Positions 17,477 through 27,121 of a DNA stretch of 64,000 nucleotides are shown in pieces (within the stretch, counting starts at the first letter, position 1; every line of letters starts with the position of its first letter). The DNA lies in assembly GCF_007004655.1 (NCBI RefSeq), contig NZ_ML660088.1, positions 264,840 to 328,839 of the forward strand. Reading direction: 5' to 3'. The notes beneath the pieces are model-generated. The model did not search any database, was not told where the DNA came from, and saw only the letters and a program-made list of their open reading frames with translations. The DNA is from Exilibacterium tricleocarpae. GTDB taxonomy: Bacteria; Pseudomonadota; Gammaproteobacteria; Pseudomonadales; Cellvibrionaceae. The position numbers and the translations under genes are program-made.

Positions 17477-17796
17477 CGCTGAATTAAAATCGATCGATTT
17501 AGCTCGAAGAATCTACCGATCCCGTCTCAATAAATCAAATGACATTTCTTTTCTTAACACTGCAGTGCTGCACCCGTGATCGGTCCCGTCACCGCCATGT
17601 TCACCTGCGCGATGCCGGCTCAAACAACGGGCGACACGCCTGCGGGTGACCGTCTGTTTACCGCACCACTGGTGTAAACACGAACGGCGGTTTACTGAAG
17701 TCGCCCGAGCACCATTACCTCAGGGGTAATTGAGGCAACGCCAAAGTTTTATACCATTACCATTTCCAGCCTAAGCTCAATTAAAGGAACACCACT
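17477..17796. other. 320-bp intergenic region
   Basis: No gene seen. It contains an inverted repeat ATTACC-TCAGG-GGTAAT at 17714-17730, about 70 bp upstream of the DUF4345 gene, which could be an operator. An AAAGGA ribosome site lies directly before that gene. Confidence 0.4.
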
Positions 17797-18222
17797 ATGA
17801 CCCGACGCAAATGGTTACTCGCAATCACCGGTGCCGCCAGCATACTGTTCGGCCTGTTCTCACTCACACTGCCGGGCAATCTGGCGGCAACGCTGCAACT
17901 CCAACCCCTGGCGCCGCCGGCTTTTATCGAGCTGCGCGCTGCCTATGGCGGCATGTTCCTGGGCCTGGGCCTGTTCTATCTGTGCGCGGCCTATCGCGCC
18001 CACTACCAACTGCCGGCGCTGTGGTCCGCCGCGGCGCTGATCGGCGGCCTGGCGGCGGGACGCGTGATCGGTTTTATCGCCGACGGCAGTCCGGACGCAG
18101 TGCAGTACGGGGCACTGGTTTTCGAAATAGTAGTGCTCAGTGTTATCGCCTGGAGCATGCGCGGCGATACCGCCGGCGACGGACACCACAGTGGCAACAG
18201 CCGCCGTGCTGTTACCACCTGA
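17797..18222 (+). CDS. DUF4345 small membrane protein
   Basis: The 141-aa protein has four hydrophobic helices (about 5-25, 45-65, 73-93, 100-120). The pattern of small residues around ELRAAYGGMFLGLGLFYL and GLAAGRVIGFIADG fits the DUF4345 family of inner-membrane proteins of unknown function. A good ribosome site (AAAGGA) precedes the ATG. It stands alone between non-coding stretches. Nothing in the neighbourhood suggests a role. Confidence 0.75.
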   Translation: MTRRKWLLAITGAASILFGLFSLTLPGNLAATLQLQPLAPPAFIELRAAYGGMFLGLGLFYLCAAYRAHYQLPALWSAAALIGGLAAGRVIGFIADGSPDAVQYGALVFEIVVLSVIAWSMRGDTAGDGHHSGNSRRAVTT

Positions 18223-18503
18223 GCGCGGGGACACCGGCGTCGGGCTGGCCGGTAGCGGCAACACCCGACGCCTGAAACCAGACCCAAAGCCACGCCCGTA
18301 ACAGTCGCCAAACCCTCAGCGGCAAATGATTTTTGCGCCACCCACCCGATCGGCGCCACTCGTCGCCGCCGTTCATTCTGAACTTCGGTGCTTTTTTATC
18401 TTGGTCTGCGCCGGCAAAACGCATAAACTGGACTACATATCGACAAAAATTTCCGCGCGTCCTGAATGAACGGATGGTCCGCTAACCGATAAATTGAGGT
18501 GTT

Positions 18504-18965
18504 TTGTTGCAACACTCCACCCACCTGTTGTTCCTCACATCCACCCGGTTTTGGGTGCGGTTGTCACTCCCGTTGGGCCTCGCCCTGTTGCTCAGCCTGA
18601 GCGGTTGCGTCACCAGCGGGCACGAGCGCGTGTCGTTTTTCCGGGCCGTCTCCACCCACGACGGCTACACACTGAGGGAATTGCAGGGTGAGGTCGAAAT
18701 GGCCATTGAGGAAATCGGCTATGCGCCAGGCAGCGGCGGCAAATGGAAAAGCCGCGGCGGCGGCAACTACATTGTGCTGGAACGGGAAAACGCCCTGCAG
18801 CCGACTATCGATATTGCCGTCTATGCCGAGTCCCCCACCACCGGCCTGCGCGAAGTGCTGACAGAGGAGGTGTCGCTGGCCCTGACCACCAAGCTCGGCC
18901 GCCGCATGAAGCGCGGCGAAGTCAAAATACTGAAAGGCTTCAATAACACTTTTTCCAGTATTTGA
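18504..18965 (+). CDS. Small putative lipoprotein, unknown function
   Basis: This is a secreted protein of about 153 aa. The start is probably TTG at 18504 or 18507, because a GAGGTG ribosome site lies at 18495-18500 and no in-frame ATG occurs before the signal sequence. The hydrophobic stretch ends in a lipobox (LSLSGC), predicting a lipid-anchored envelope protein. The mature part is about 115 aa, mixed alpha/beta by eye, with a Gly-rich GKWKSRGGGNY segment. I do not recognise the family. Confidence 0.65.
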   Translation: MLQHSTHLLFLTSTRFWVRLSLPLGLALLLSLSGCVTSGHERVSFFRAVSTHDGYTLRELQGEVEMAIEEIGYAPGSGGKWKSRGGGNYIVLERENALQPTIDIAVYAESPTTGLREVLTEEVSLALTTKLGRRMKRGEVKILKGFNNTFSSI

Positions 18966-19059
18966 TTGCCAGATCTGCTATGGTCAATAGAGGTTCCATG
19001 CACCGTGGGACCTCCGTCCCACCCACTCAGGGAGGCATGCGACCCAGCATCATTGAAGG

Positions 19060-20400
19060 ATGTTCGACCTAACCCCCAGACAGGCTGAGGAAATTCGTCA
19101 TCAGCAGGTCCGCATACTGTATGACCGTTTCCCGCAAGCGCTTATCGCCACGGTCATTAACTCAGGACTGATCTCCGTCGCACTCTGGCAAGTTATCGCG
19201 CACCCGGTTTTGATCGGCTGGCTGCTGGGTCTGCTGGCGACCACACTCCTACGCCTGTTGCTATACCTGCAGTATAAAAAGCAACAACCGGCGGCATCCG
19301 CCGCCGTTGTTTGGGAACGGCGTTTTTTAATCGGCGTGATCGCCAGCGCCGTCATCTGGAGCAGCGCCGGCGTTTTGTTGTTTGCCCAGCACTCGGTATT
19401 ACACCAGGTTTTTCTCGCCTTCGTGGTGGGCGGTATGAGCGTCGGCTCTGTAACCAGCCTGTCGTCCCGCTGGCCGATGGCACTGTTGTTTATTCTTCTG
19501 GCCACGACCCCGATCAGTATCCAGTTTCTGAACACCGATGACCGGGTATTGATCGTTATGGGTTTTATCTATGCAATTTTTTTCCTGTTGATTCTGCGCC
19601 TGGCGCGCGACTTTCACCTCAACACCAAAGAAAACATCACCTTGCAGGTACTCAGCACCGACCGCGCCCGGCAACTGGAAGTGGCAAAACAAAACGCCGA
19701 AGAAGCCAGCCAGGCGAAATCGACTTTTCTCTCACAAATGAGCCACGAATTCAGAACACCCCTGAACGCCATCATGGGTTTTGCCCAAATTATACAACTG
19801 GCCGCAGCCGACGATGAAAAACAGCGAGCGCGGCGCGAGCGGGCGGCCAAAGAAATACTGGTGGCCGGCGAATACCTGGAGCGCCTTATCGAAGACGTGC
19901 TCGACCTCGCCGCCGTAGAGAAACATCGGATTAAGGTGCAACTGGAACCGGTGGAGGCCTGCGCGCTGGTGCAGGAGTGCGCCGGCTTACTGGCACCGCT
20001 GGCGGAGGAGCACGGCGTGACGCTGATCGTCAACGAGTGCCCCGGCGTCGTGATGGCCGATCCGACCCGCGCGCGCCAGATACTGCTCAACCTGATCATC
20101 AATGCCATTCAATACAATCGAGATCAGGGTAGCGTTACCCTGCACACCCACTTCCTGGCAGATAAAAAAATCCGCTTCAGCGTCGCCGACAACGGCCCGG
20201 GTATTGAAGCTGCAGCCCAGGACAACCTGTTCGAGTCTTTTCAACACCTGGGAAAATCCGGGGCCAAGAGCATAGGCATCGGCCTGACCATAGCCAAATC
20301 CCTGACCGAACTGATGCATGGCAGCATCGGCGTCGATTCCACTGAGGGCCGGGGCAGCACCTTCTGGATCGATCTGCCGAGTGCCTCGATTGACTATTAG
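19060..20400 (+). CDS. Membrane sensor histidine kinase
   Basis: The 446-aa protein has about six membrane helices in residues 20-190, acting as an integral sensor domain without a large periplasmic loop. A short coiled coil follows, then the HisKA box (FLSQMSHEFRTPLNAIMGF) and an HATPase_c domain with N box (LLNLIINAIQYN), G1 (VADNGPGIE) and G2 (GIGLTIAKSL). All catalytic motifs look intact. No response regulator gene adjoins, so its partner is elsewhere. The ATG at 19060 has GAAGG immediately upstream. Confidence 0.88.
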   Translation: MFDLTPRQAEEIRHQQVRILYDRFPQALIATVINSGLISVALWQVIAHPVLIGWLLGLLATTLLRLLLYLQYKKQQPAASAAVVWERRFLIGVIASAVIWSSAGVLLFAQHSVLHQVFLAFVVGGMSVGSVTSLSSRWPMALLFILLATTPISIQFLNTDDRVLIVMGFIYAIFFLLILRLARDFHLNTKENITLQVLSTDRARQLEVAKQNAEEASQAKSTFLSQMSHEFRTPLNAIMGFAQIIQLAAADDEKQRARRERAAKEILVAGEYLERLIEDVLDLAAVEKHRIKVQLEPVEACALVQECAGLLAPLAEEHGVTLIVNECPGVVMADPTRARQILLNLIINAIQYNRDQGSVTLHTHFLADKKIRFSVADNGPGIEAAAQDNLFESFQHLGKSGAKSIGIGLTIAKSLTELMHGSIGVDSTEGRGSTFWIDLPSASIDY

Positions 20401-20480
20401 CGCCGGCCCCGGTAATCGAGTATTTCAAACCGCAGCGGCGGTTACCACCTCGAGCGCTTTATCCTGTAGCATAAAACACT

Positions 20481-20951
20481 ATGAGTGAACTAAAGATTTG
20501 GGTAGATGCCGACGCCTGCCCCAAGCCCGTCAAAGAAATACTGTTTCGCGCCGCCGCCCGGGTAAAGGTGCTGACCACTCTGGTGGCCAACCAACCCCTG
20601 GCGATACCGAAGTCACCGTATATCCGCGCGCTGCAGGTCGGCAGCGGTTTCGATGTCGCGGACAACCTGATCGTGCAGGAAGTCGAGCCCGGCGACGTGG
20701 TGATTACTGCGGATATTCCCCTGGCGGCGGAGGTGGTCGAAAAAGGCGCGGTAGCGCTGAACCCCCGGGGCGAACGCTACACCAGCGAAAATATTCGCCA
20801 GCGGCTGCAAATGCGTGACTTTATGGAAGAGATGCGCAGTGCCGGACAGGTCTCCGGCGGGCCGCCGCCCTACGGCCAGACGGAGCGCCAGGCCTTTGCC
20901 AATGCCCTGGACCGACTGCTGGCGACCCGTATCAAAAGAAAAAATGCCTGA
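20481..20951 (+). CDS. yaiI: UPF0178 / YaiI-family protein (DUF188)
   Basis: The 156-aa protein matches the YaiI/YqxD family along its whole length: [13 protein letters not shown] at the N-terminus, [18 protein letters not shown] in the middle and [11 protein letters not shown]...[14 protein letters not shown] near the C-terminus. The family adopts a PIN-like fold with conserved acidic residues and is predicted to bind nucleic acid, but its function is not established. The last 20 nt overlap, tail to tail, with a small membrane-protein gene on the other strand. Confidence 0.88.
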   Translation: MSELKIWVDADACPKPVKEILFRAAARVKVLTTLVANQPLAIPKSPYIRALQVGSGFDVADNLIVQEVEPGDVVITADIPLAAEVVEKGAVALNPRGERYTSENIRQRLQMRDFMEEMRSAGQVSGGPPPYGQTERQAFANALDRLLATRIKRKNA

Positions 20952-21111
20952 TCGCCTGCAACACCAGCAGCAGCGCTATCAATGGCAGGATATACCGGCT
21001 CATTTTGCTGATATCGGCATCGGACTGCTTACCCCCGAAACGCTCGATCAAAGGCACCGCCACTATCAGCAACAAAAACAGAACCCCCAGAATAATCAGT
21101 AAATTTCCCAT
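20932..21111 (-). CDS. Small hydrophobic protein, 59 aa, unknown function
   Basis: Starting at the ATG at 21111, which has CAGGAG upstream, the frame encodes two hydrophobic helices (about 3-22 and 37-55) separated by a polar loop with KQSDADISK. The C-terminus ends in Phe residues. An upstream extension to 21234 is rich in Cys, Arg and Ser and is unlikely to be translated. The 3' end overlaps the end of yaiI by 20 nt. It is probably a real two-helix inner-membrane peptide. Confidence 0.5.
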   Translation of the reverse strand: MGNLLIILGVLFLLLIVAVPLIERFGGKQSDADISKMSRYILPLIALLLVLQAIRHFFF

Positions 21112-21344
21112 ACGGTGTAATACTCCTGTGTTTTTGGTCCGCGCACTGGTACCAATAGTACCAGACCGATCGCATCCGGCGGCGCCGGCAGACCTGATAC
21201 AACGATCAAATATAAAGGTATACCAATAGATCATTTATAGCGATAATCGCATAGTGGCTATCCGGCAGTTGGCTTTTGCCCGCCGGGCGGGCATGCTTGA
21301 CGAAAAAAACAACTGACCGGCGCGGGCCGGCACCCGGTATCGCG

Positions 21345-22799
21345 ATGGACACAAAAGTCGTATTGATCACCTTGGTGATCTACAAACTGGTACTTATCAC
21401 CATTGGCCTCTGGGCGCAGCGCCGCACCAAAAGCCAGGAAGACTTCTTTTTGGGGGGGCGGGCCCTGGGGCCGGTAGTGGCCTCGATCAGTTATGCCGCC
21501 AGCGCCGCCTCCGCCTGGACCCTGCTGGGTATGAGCGGGGCCGCCTATATGCTGGGTCTTTCGGCCCTGTGGATTGCACTGGGTGTGGTGATCGGCTGCG
21601 CCATCAACTGGTGGTGGCTGGCGCCGCGCATGATGCGCTACAGTCACCGGCATCGGGTGCTGACGCTGACTGAATTCCTGGTTCACACCGCCACGCCGGA
21701 CCGCAACCCCTTTCGCCCGCTCACCGTCAGGGTGGCTTCCCTGATCCTGCTGGTCTCCTTTCTTTTTTATATCGCCTCCCAATTCCAGGGTGCCGGCAAC
21801 ACCTTTGCCACCACTTTCGATCTGGGCATGGCCGACAGTATCCTCCTCGGCGGACTGATCATTATGATCTACACGTTGCTCGGGGGCTTTTGGGCGGTGA
21901 GTCTGACCGATACGTTACAGGGCCTGTTGATGGTGACGGCCGCCATCCTGTTGCCCTTGAGCGCACTGCTCGCCGTGGGTGGCTTCGAGGGTTTCGGCGC
22001 GGGCCTGGCCCGGTTCAGCAGCGCCGACCAGTTGAGTTGGACCGGCCGCCATACGGGGCTGCTGGCCATAGGTATCGTAGTGGGTTCACTGGCCACCGGC
22101 ACCGGTACCTTCGGGCAACCGCACCTGCTCACCCGTTTTATGGCGCTGCGCGACGAGCGCGCCTGGCGCCAGGCGCGGCTGTTGGCGGTAGGCTGGTATG
22201 CCACAGTCTTTGCCGGCATGTGCTTTCTCGGCCTGGCGGGCCGGGTGCTGGTACCGGCAATCGACAACCCCGAAACCATTTTCATCCATCTCACCAGTGA
22301 ATTGTTTCCGCCCCTGGTAAGCGCGATCGTGCTGGCGGCGGTACTGTCAGCCATTATGTCCACCGCCGACAGCATGCTACTGGTGGCCGCCTCCGCGGTA
22401 TCCTACGACCTGGGTTTGAGCAAAGTCTTTCCCAACCGGCGCCTGTTGATCTCGCGCCTGGCCATCGGGGTACTGTGCCTGCTCGCGATAGTGGTGGCGA
22501 TCGCCTTGCCGGCCAGTATTTTCGACCGCGTCCTGTTTGCCTGGATCGCCATAGGGGCGGCGTTTGGACCCCCCGTGTTTTTCCGCCTGGCCGGTGTCGA
22601 GGTAAAACCCGGGGCTGTCTTCGCCGCCATGTTGACCGGTTTCACATTGGCGGTGGTTTTCTATCTGTTGCCCAATACTCCGGGGGATATCGCCGAGCGT
22701 TTGTTGCCGTTTTGCGCCGGGCTGCTGGTGTTGTGGTTTGGGCGCCAGACGCCCGGGATGAAGCCTGCGGTCACAGACAATTTGGTGTCCACTAAGTAA
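21345..22799 (+). CDS. Sodium:solute symporter (SSS) family transporter
   Basis: An inner-membrane carrier of about 484 aa with about 13 helices. It opens with KSQEDFFLGGRALGP, the conserved start of the SSS family, followed by ASAWTLLGMSGAAYMLG. Later stretches GTGTFGQPHLLTRFMA and LAAVLSAIMSTADSMLLVAASAV are the proline/pantothenate-type (PutP/PanF) landmarks, including the sodium-site Ser/Thr. I choose the ATG at 21345 over a TTG at 21276 because family similarity begins there. Substrate is probably an amino acid or small organic acid. No neighbour helps. Confidence 0.88.
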   Translation: MDTKVVLITLVIYKLVLITIGLWAQRRTKSQEDFFLGGRALGPVVASISYAASAASAWTLLGMSGAAYMLGLSALWIALGVVIGCAINWWWLAPRMMRYSHRHRVLTLTEFLVHTATPDRNPFRPLTVRVASLILLVSFLFYIASQFQGAGNTFATTFDLGMADSILLGGLIIMIYTLLGGFWAVSLTDTLQGLLMVTAAILLPLSALLAVGGFEGFGAGLARFSSADQLSWTGRHTGLLAIGIVVGSLATGTGTFGQPHLLTRFMALRDERAWRQARLLAVGWYATVFAGMCFLGLAGRVLVPAIDNPETIFIHLTSELFPPLVSAIVLAAVLSAIMSTADSMLLVAASAVSYDLGLSKVFPNRRLLISRLAIGVLCLLAIVVAIALPASIFDRVLFAWIAIGAAFGPPVFFRLAGVEVKPGAVFAAMLTGFTLAVVFYLLPNTPGDIAERLLPFCAGLLVLWFGRQTPGMKPAVTDNLVSTK

Positions 22800-22979
22800 A
22801 TTGCGAATGCCCGGTAGCACTCAAAATGTATTGGGCCCGTGTTAGGCGGCACTCCCACTCGTTAAAAAACAATCATGATCGCGCCACTGCACGCAGCAGA
22901 GCGTATCGGTTATTTGACTCCGATACCGGATTGATGGCACCTTGCCGCCTGAACAATCTCTAACGCAGACGCTTATTCT

Positions 22980-24239
22980 ATGCAGGCAAAAAAGAATCCT
23001 GAAACCACCCCCTCCACACCGAATACACCACTGGCAGGCTTTCGCGTGCTCGATATGAGCCGCGTACTGGCAGGTCCCTGGACGGGGCAGATACTCGCCG
23101 ACCTCGGAGCCGAAGTGATTAAAGTGGAGCGCCCGCAAACCGGTGACGACACCCGCCAGTGGGGACCGCCGTTTCTCGACAACCAGCACGGCGACGACAC
23201 CGAATCCGCCTACTACCTGGCCGCCAACCGCGGCAAGAAGTCCATCACCATCGATATCACCCAACCCGAGGGACAGGCACTGATCCGCCAGCTCGCCGGA
23301 AAGGTGGATGTACTGGTGGAAAACTTCAAAGTCGGCGGCCTGGAAAAATACGGCCTCGACTACCCGTCGCTGCAACCGCTCAACCCGCAACTGGTGTACT
23401 GCTCGATCACCGGCTTCGGCCAGACCGGTCCCTACGCCCGGCGCCCGGGCTACGACTTCCTGATCCAGGCCATGGGCGGCCTGATGAGCATCACCGGCCA
23501 ACCCGACGGCAGCCCCGGCGCCGAGCCGGTCAAAGTCGGTGTCGCCATCACCGACCTGGTCACCGGCCTGTATGCAGCCATCGCGATTCAGGGCGCTCTG
23601 CTGGAACGGGTGCAATCGGGCCTGGGCCAACATATCGACCTGGCGCTGCTGGACACATCGGCAGCCATCCTCGCCAACCAGGCCACCAACTACCTGGTCG
23701 GCCATCAGGTGCCGCGACGACTCGGCAATGCCCACCCGAATATCGTGCCCTACCAGGCCTTTGCCACCGCCGATGGCCATATCATCATCGCGGTAGGTAA
23801 CGACAAACAGTTTGCCAACCTGTGCCGGCTGTTAGGCATTCCCGAGTTGGCCACAGACCCCCGTGCCAACACCAACCCGCAGCGGGTGAAACACCGCGAA
23901 TTCGTTATCGAGCAACTGGCGCCGGCGATGCAGCAACATACCAGCGAGGCACTGCTGAGTGCCTGCGAACAGGCTGATGTGCCCTGCGGCCCCATCAACA
24001 CTATTGAGCAAACGTTCGACGATCCCTCAATCCTGGCGCGAGGTATGCGGCTGTCGCTGCAACACCCCCACAACGACGATCTGCAACTGCCGGGCAACCC
24101 CATTAAGATGAGTCGCAACCAACTGGTACAGAATCACCCGCCGCCTTTGTTAGGACAACATACCCGGGAAGTCTTGAGAACACTGCTCGACTGCGATGCC
24201 GAAACCCTGCAGAAGCTGGCAGACAAGCAAGTCATTTGA
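22980..24239 (+). CDS. CaiB/BaiF family III CoA-transferase
   Basis: The 419-aa protein has the family III signature throughout: GFRVLDMSRVLAGPWTGQILADLGAEVIKVE at the N-terminus, the catalytic Asp region GYDFLIQAMGGLMSITG, a RRLGNAHPNIVPYQAF stretch and the C-terminal CGPINTIEQTFDDP. Enzymes of this family move CoA between carboxylic acids, for example carnitine, formate or mesaconate. The sequence does not reveal which acids. It begins a run of plus-strand metabolic genes that includes an esterase and an SDR. Confidence 0.88.
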   Translation: MQAKKNPETTPSTPNTPLAGFRVLDMSRVLAGPWTGQILADLGAEVIKVERPQTGDDTRQWGPPFLDNQHGDDTESAYYLAANRGKKSITIDITQPEGQALIRQLAGKVDVLVENFKVGGLEKYGLDYPSLQPLNPQLVYCSITGFGQTGPYARRPGYDFLIQAMGGLMSITGQPDGSPGAEPVKVGVAITDLVTGLYAAIAIQGALLERVQSGLGQHIDLALLDTSAAILANQATNYLVGHQVPRRLGNAHPNIVPYQAFATADGHIIIAVGNDKQFANLCRLLGIPELATDPRANTNPQRVKHREFVIEQLAPAMQQHTSEALLSACEQADVPCGPINTIEQTFDDPSILARGMRLSLQHPHNDDLQLPGNPIKMSRNQLVQNHPPPLLGQHTREVLRTLLDCDAETLQKLADKQVI

Positions 24240-24244
24240 CACCA

Positions 24245-24332
24245 GCATCATCACAGGCGCCGGGATTACACGCCGTTCTCCGATTTTTCGCGTCCTTTCC
24301 AGGCGGCATCATCACGGATTCCGGGATTACAC
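24245..24332 (+). repeat. Pair of 27-bp imperfect direct repeats
   Basis: GCATCATCAC followed 7 nt later by GGGATTACAC occurs at 24245-24271 and again at 24306-24332, a spacing of 61 bp. The repeats lie just after the CoA-transferase stop and before the broken hydrolase gene. They may be deletion or insertion scars, or a duplicated regulatory box. Confidence 0.5.
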
Positions 24333-24462
24333 ACCACCGGCCCCACTATTGATGAAAGTGTCAATAGCCATGCCCGCCGGTTTGCCTTATCATAGCCCGG
24401 CACCAAGAGCTGTTCCGAAAACCCGCGCCAAACCGTCACGAAAACCTGCAACAGAGCACCGC

Positions 24463-24885
24463 ATGCTGCAAACGACAGTTCGTCTGATCAGCCCTGCTAT
24501 TCTGACATTGGTTGTACTCAGTAGTATCTGCGCCGCGGCGGCAACCGCAGCTCGACCGCTGTACGCCGTACCCGGCGCCGACGCACCGGAATTGGCTCAC
24601 CGCGGCGAGTTCGCGGTGGGCGTGCGCCGGCTGGTACTGGTGAACCCGGATCAGGTGGACATCGCGCAAATTGACCGCGAGACCATGGCGGCACCAAAAT
24701 CAGACCGCCGTCTTCCGGTACAACTCTGGTATCCCGCCATAAAAAATAAACCGGGACAGCGGGAGGAAACCACTTACCCGGGGACGTTTCCCCGCATATC
24801 GCCAACCGCTATGGCGTGGACCTGCACTACCCGACTCGGGCTCGAACTTCACCACCTGGCCCCCGGCGCCGGGAAAAAACCTTAA
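24463..24885 (+). pseudogene. Truncated alpha/beta hydrolase (dienelactone-hydrolase/PAF-acetylhydrolase-like), N-terminal remnant
   Basis: From the ATG at 24463 the frame encodes a signal peptide and then RPLYAVPGADAPELAHRGEFAVGVRRLVLVN and RLPVQLWYPA. This is the usual start of secreted predicted dienelactone hydrolases. After about 110 residues the family pattern stops. The frame continues with unrelated Arg/Pro/Thr-rich sequence to a stop at 24885, and the nucleophile elbow and catalytic His never appear. The intact esterase gene starts 21 nt later, so a deletion joining the two is the simplest explanation. Confidence 0.6.
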
Positions 24886-24906
24886 CTGGAGCGCTGGGAG
24901 GCGACT

Positions 24907-26181
24907 ATGACCTGGTTGTTCTTGCTGTTTGCACTGGCTTGCGGCTGGCTGAGCTACAACCTCTACCACCCGGTTTACCGGCACACCTACGGCGCTTCGG
25001 TGAGTTTTGTATTCGGCCTGTTGGCCGGTGAGCTCGCACCCCACGTGATAGCGTTGCAGGTGTTGATCACCGCGCTGTTTGCCGCCTTCGGCGCCCTGTC
25101 CGGCCTCGCGGGCACTGTGGGTCTGGTGGTAATGCTGGCGGCCTGGACGGCCATGGCCGTTCACTACGGCAGCAGCATGCGTCTGCCCGGACTGCTGCGC
25201 AACAGCTTGGAGCGGGACCTGGGCCCGAACTACCGCGACGCGATAACCCAGCCGCCGCGCAACACCATCGACCGGCGGGCCCTGCTGCGGCCGCTGGCCT
25301 CGATGATTAAAAGCACCGAATACCACCCCGAGGTGGAGTGCCTGAAAAATATCATTTTTCACCGCAGCAACGGTTTGAACCTGAAGCTGGATATACGCCG
25401 GCCCCGGTCCGTCACCTCGCCCCGGCCGGTGTTGTTACAGATTCACGGCGGTGCCTGGACGTATAAACTCGGCAGCAAAGACCGCCAGGCGCTGCCGCTG
25501 ATGAACCACCTGGCCGCCCACGGCTGGGTGTGCGTGGCCATCTCCTACCGTTTAAGTCCGCTGGCGACTTTTCCGGACCATATTATCGACTGCAAACGCG
25601 CCCTGGCCTGGGTGAAAACCCATATCGCCGAGTACGGTGGCGACCCGGACTTTATTCTGGCCACCGGCGGCTCGGCCGGCGGCCACCTGAGCGCGCTGCT
25701 GGCGCTGACACCGAACCAAACACAGTGGCAACCGGGCTTCGAAGGCGCCGACACCCGCGTGCAGGGGTGCATACCCTTCTACGGCATCTACGATTTTTGC
25801 AACAGCAACCGGCAGCAGTTGAACAACGGACTGGAGAGCTGGCTGGAGCGCATGGTCATCAAGTCGCCGACGCAAGAGTCACCCGATACCTACCGGCTGG
25901 CCTCGCCGATCGTGCACGTGCACCCCCAGGCGCCGCCGTTTTTTGTGATCCAAGGCGATACCGACACCCTGGTGCCGGCGGCCGAGGGTCGCCACTTCGT
26001 CGATGCCCTGCGCGCGGTCTCAAAGCAGCCGGTCGTCTACGCCGAAATACCCCGGGCCCAACACGCATTCGATCTGTTCCCGTCGCTGCGCACCCAGCGG
26101 GTGGTGCACGCCGTCGAGGAGTTTGCCGATTGGGTCTACGCCGGCCACCGGCGCGAGACCGGCGCCGGGACCCGGACCTGA
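24907..26181 (+). CDS. Alpha/beta hydrolase (esterase/lipase) with N-terminal membrane helices
   Basis: The 424-aa protein has three or four hydrophobic helices in the first 95 residues, then a hormone-sensitive-lipase-like hydrolase domain. The oxyanion motif is HGGAW and the nucleophile elbow is ATGGSAGGH. The acid lies in VIQGDTDTLVPA and the catalytic His in AQHAF. The architecture of membrane part plus HSL-type domain is seen in bacterial acyl-ester hydrolases of lipid or xenobiotic metabolism. The ATG has a GGGAGG ribosome site. It lies directly behind the broken hydrolase. Confidence 0.87.
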   Translation: MTWLFLLFALACGWLSYNLYHPVYRHTYGASVSFVFGLLAGELAPHVIALQVLITALFAAFGALSGLAGTVGLVVMLAAWTAMAVHYGSSMRLPGLLRNSLERDLGPNYRDAITQPPRNTIDRRALLRPLASMIKSTEYHPEVECLKNIIFHRSNGLNLKLDIRRPRSVTSPRPVLLQIHGGAWTYKLGSKDRQALPLMNHLAAHGWVCVAISYRLSPLATFPDHIIDCKRALAWVKTHIAEYGGDPDFILATGGSAGGHLSALLALTPNQTQWQPGFEGADTRVQGCIPFYGIYDFCNSNRQQLNNGLESWLERMVIKSPTQESPDTYRLASPIVHVHPQAPPFFVIQGDTDTLVPAAEGRHFVDALRAVSKQPVVYAEIPRAQHAFDLFPSLRTQRVVHAVEEFADWVYAGHRRETGAGTRT

Positions 26182-26242
26182 CTCTATTCGCCCATTGCAT
26201 TTGGGAGTAAAGTAACCAACCTGACCGATGAGGAGACGACCT

Positions 26243-27013
26243 ATGTTGGAAAAACTATTTGACCTGTCCGGACGCACGGCGCTGGTGACCGGAGGGTCCC
26301 GCGGCATTGGCGAGATGATCGCCAGAGGCCTGGTGGAAAGCGGCGTTAAAACCTATATCTCCTCGCGCAAAGGCGACGCCTGTGCCAGCCTGGCCGATGA
26401 ACTCAGCGCCTCGGGCGAGTGCATCGCACTGCCGGCGGACCTGTCACAAATGAGTGAGATAGACCGGCTCGCGGCCGCACTCGGCGAGCGCGAGCAGCAA
26501 CTGGACATTCTGGTCAACAATGCCGGCGCCGCCTGGGGCGAACCCTACGACGAGTTCAGCGAAGGCGGCTGGGACAAGGTGATGAACCTGAACCTGAAGT
26601 CGGTGTTCTTTTTGACCCAGAAGTGCACGCCGTTGTTGCGGGCCGCAGCGACGGCCGAGCGGCCTGCCAAGGTGATCAATATCGCCTCCATCGACGGTAT
26701 TCGCGTACCGGACCTCGAAACCTATTCCTACTCGGCCAGCAAGTCCGGCCTGATCCATCTCACCCGGCGCCTGGCGAAGCGTCTGATCGAGGACCGTATC
26801 ATCGTCACCGGTATCGCCCCGGGCGCGTTCGCTTCATCGATGAACAAGATGGCCCGCGATCAGGCCGACGAAGTCAGCCAGTGGGTGCCGGCAAAACGTA
26901 TCGGCACGCCGGAGGATATGGCGGGCACGGTGATCTTCCTCGCCTCGCGCGCCGGCGACTATGTTGTCGGTTCCACCATTGCCGTGGACGGCGGCGTAGC
27001 CTATGCCATGTGA
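26243..27013 (+). CDS. Short-chain dehydrogenase/reductase (SDR)
   Basis: The protein of about 256 aa has the classical SDR plan: the nucleotide-binding TGGSRGIGE, NNAG (VNNAGAAWG), the catalytic Ser in INIASIDG and the YxxxK in SYSASK, then the PG motif (IAPGAFASSM). I place the start at the ATG at 26243, because GAGGAG lies at the right distance and the family begins with LFDLSGRTALVTGG. Such enzymes reduce 3-oxoacyl or similar keto groups with NAD(P)H. The substrate is not evident. Confidence 0.9.
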   Translation: MLEKLFDLSGRTALVTGGSRGIGEMIARGLVESGVKTYISSRKGDACASLADELSASGECIALPADLSQMSEIDRLAAALGEREQQLDILVNNAGAAWGEPYDEFSEGGWDKVMNLNLKSVFFLTQKCTPLLRAAATAERPAKVINIASIDGIRVPDLETYSYSASKSGLIHLTRRLAKRLIEDRIIVTGIAPGAFASSMNKMARDQADEVSQWVPAKRIGTPEDMAGTVIFLASRAGDYVVGSTIAVDGGVAYAM

Positions 27014-27121
27014 CAACCGTGGAGCAACACCATGTAGTAAAATCATGTAGCGAAAACATGCCAGCAAACAAGGTAACGAAACCCGCTAACGAAACTCACG
27101 CACACAGAGAGGCTCGGCGTT

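Noticed and set aside
21278-21292. GCCCGC-CGG-GCGGGC hairpin
   Set aside because: A good stem but with no T-run on either strand, so not called a terminator.
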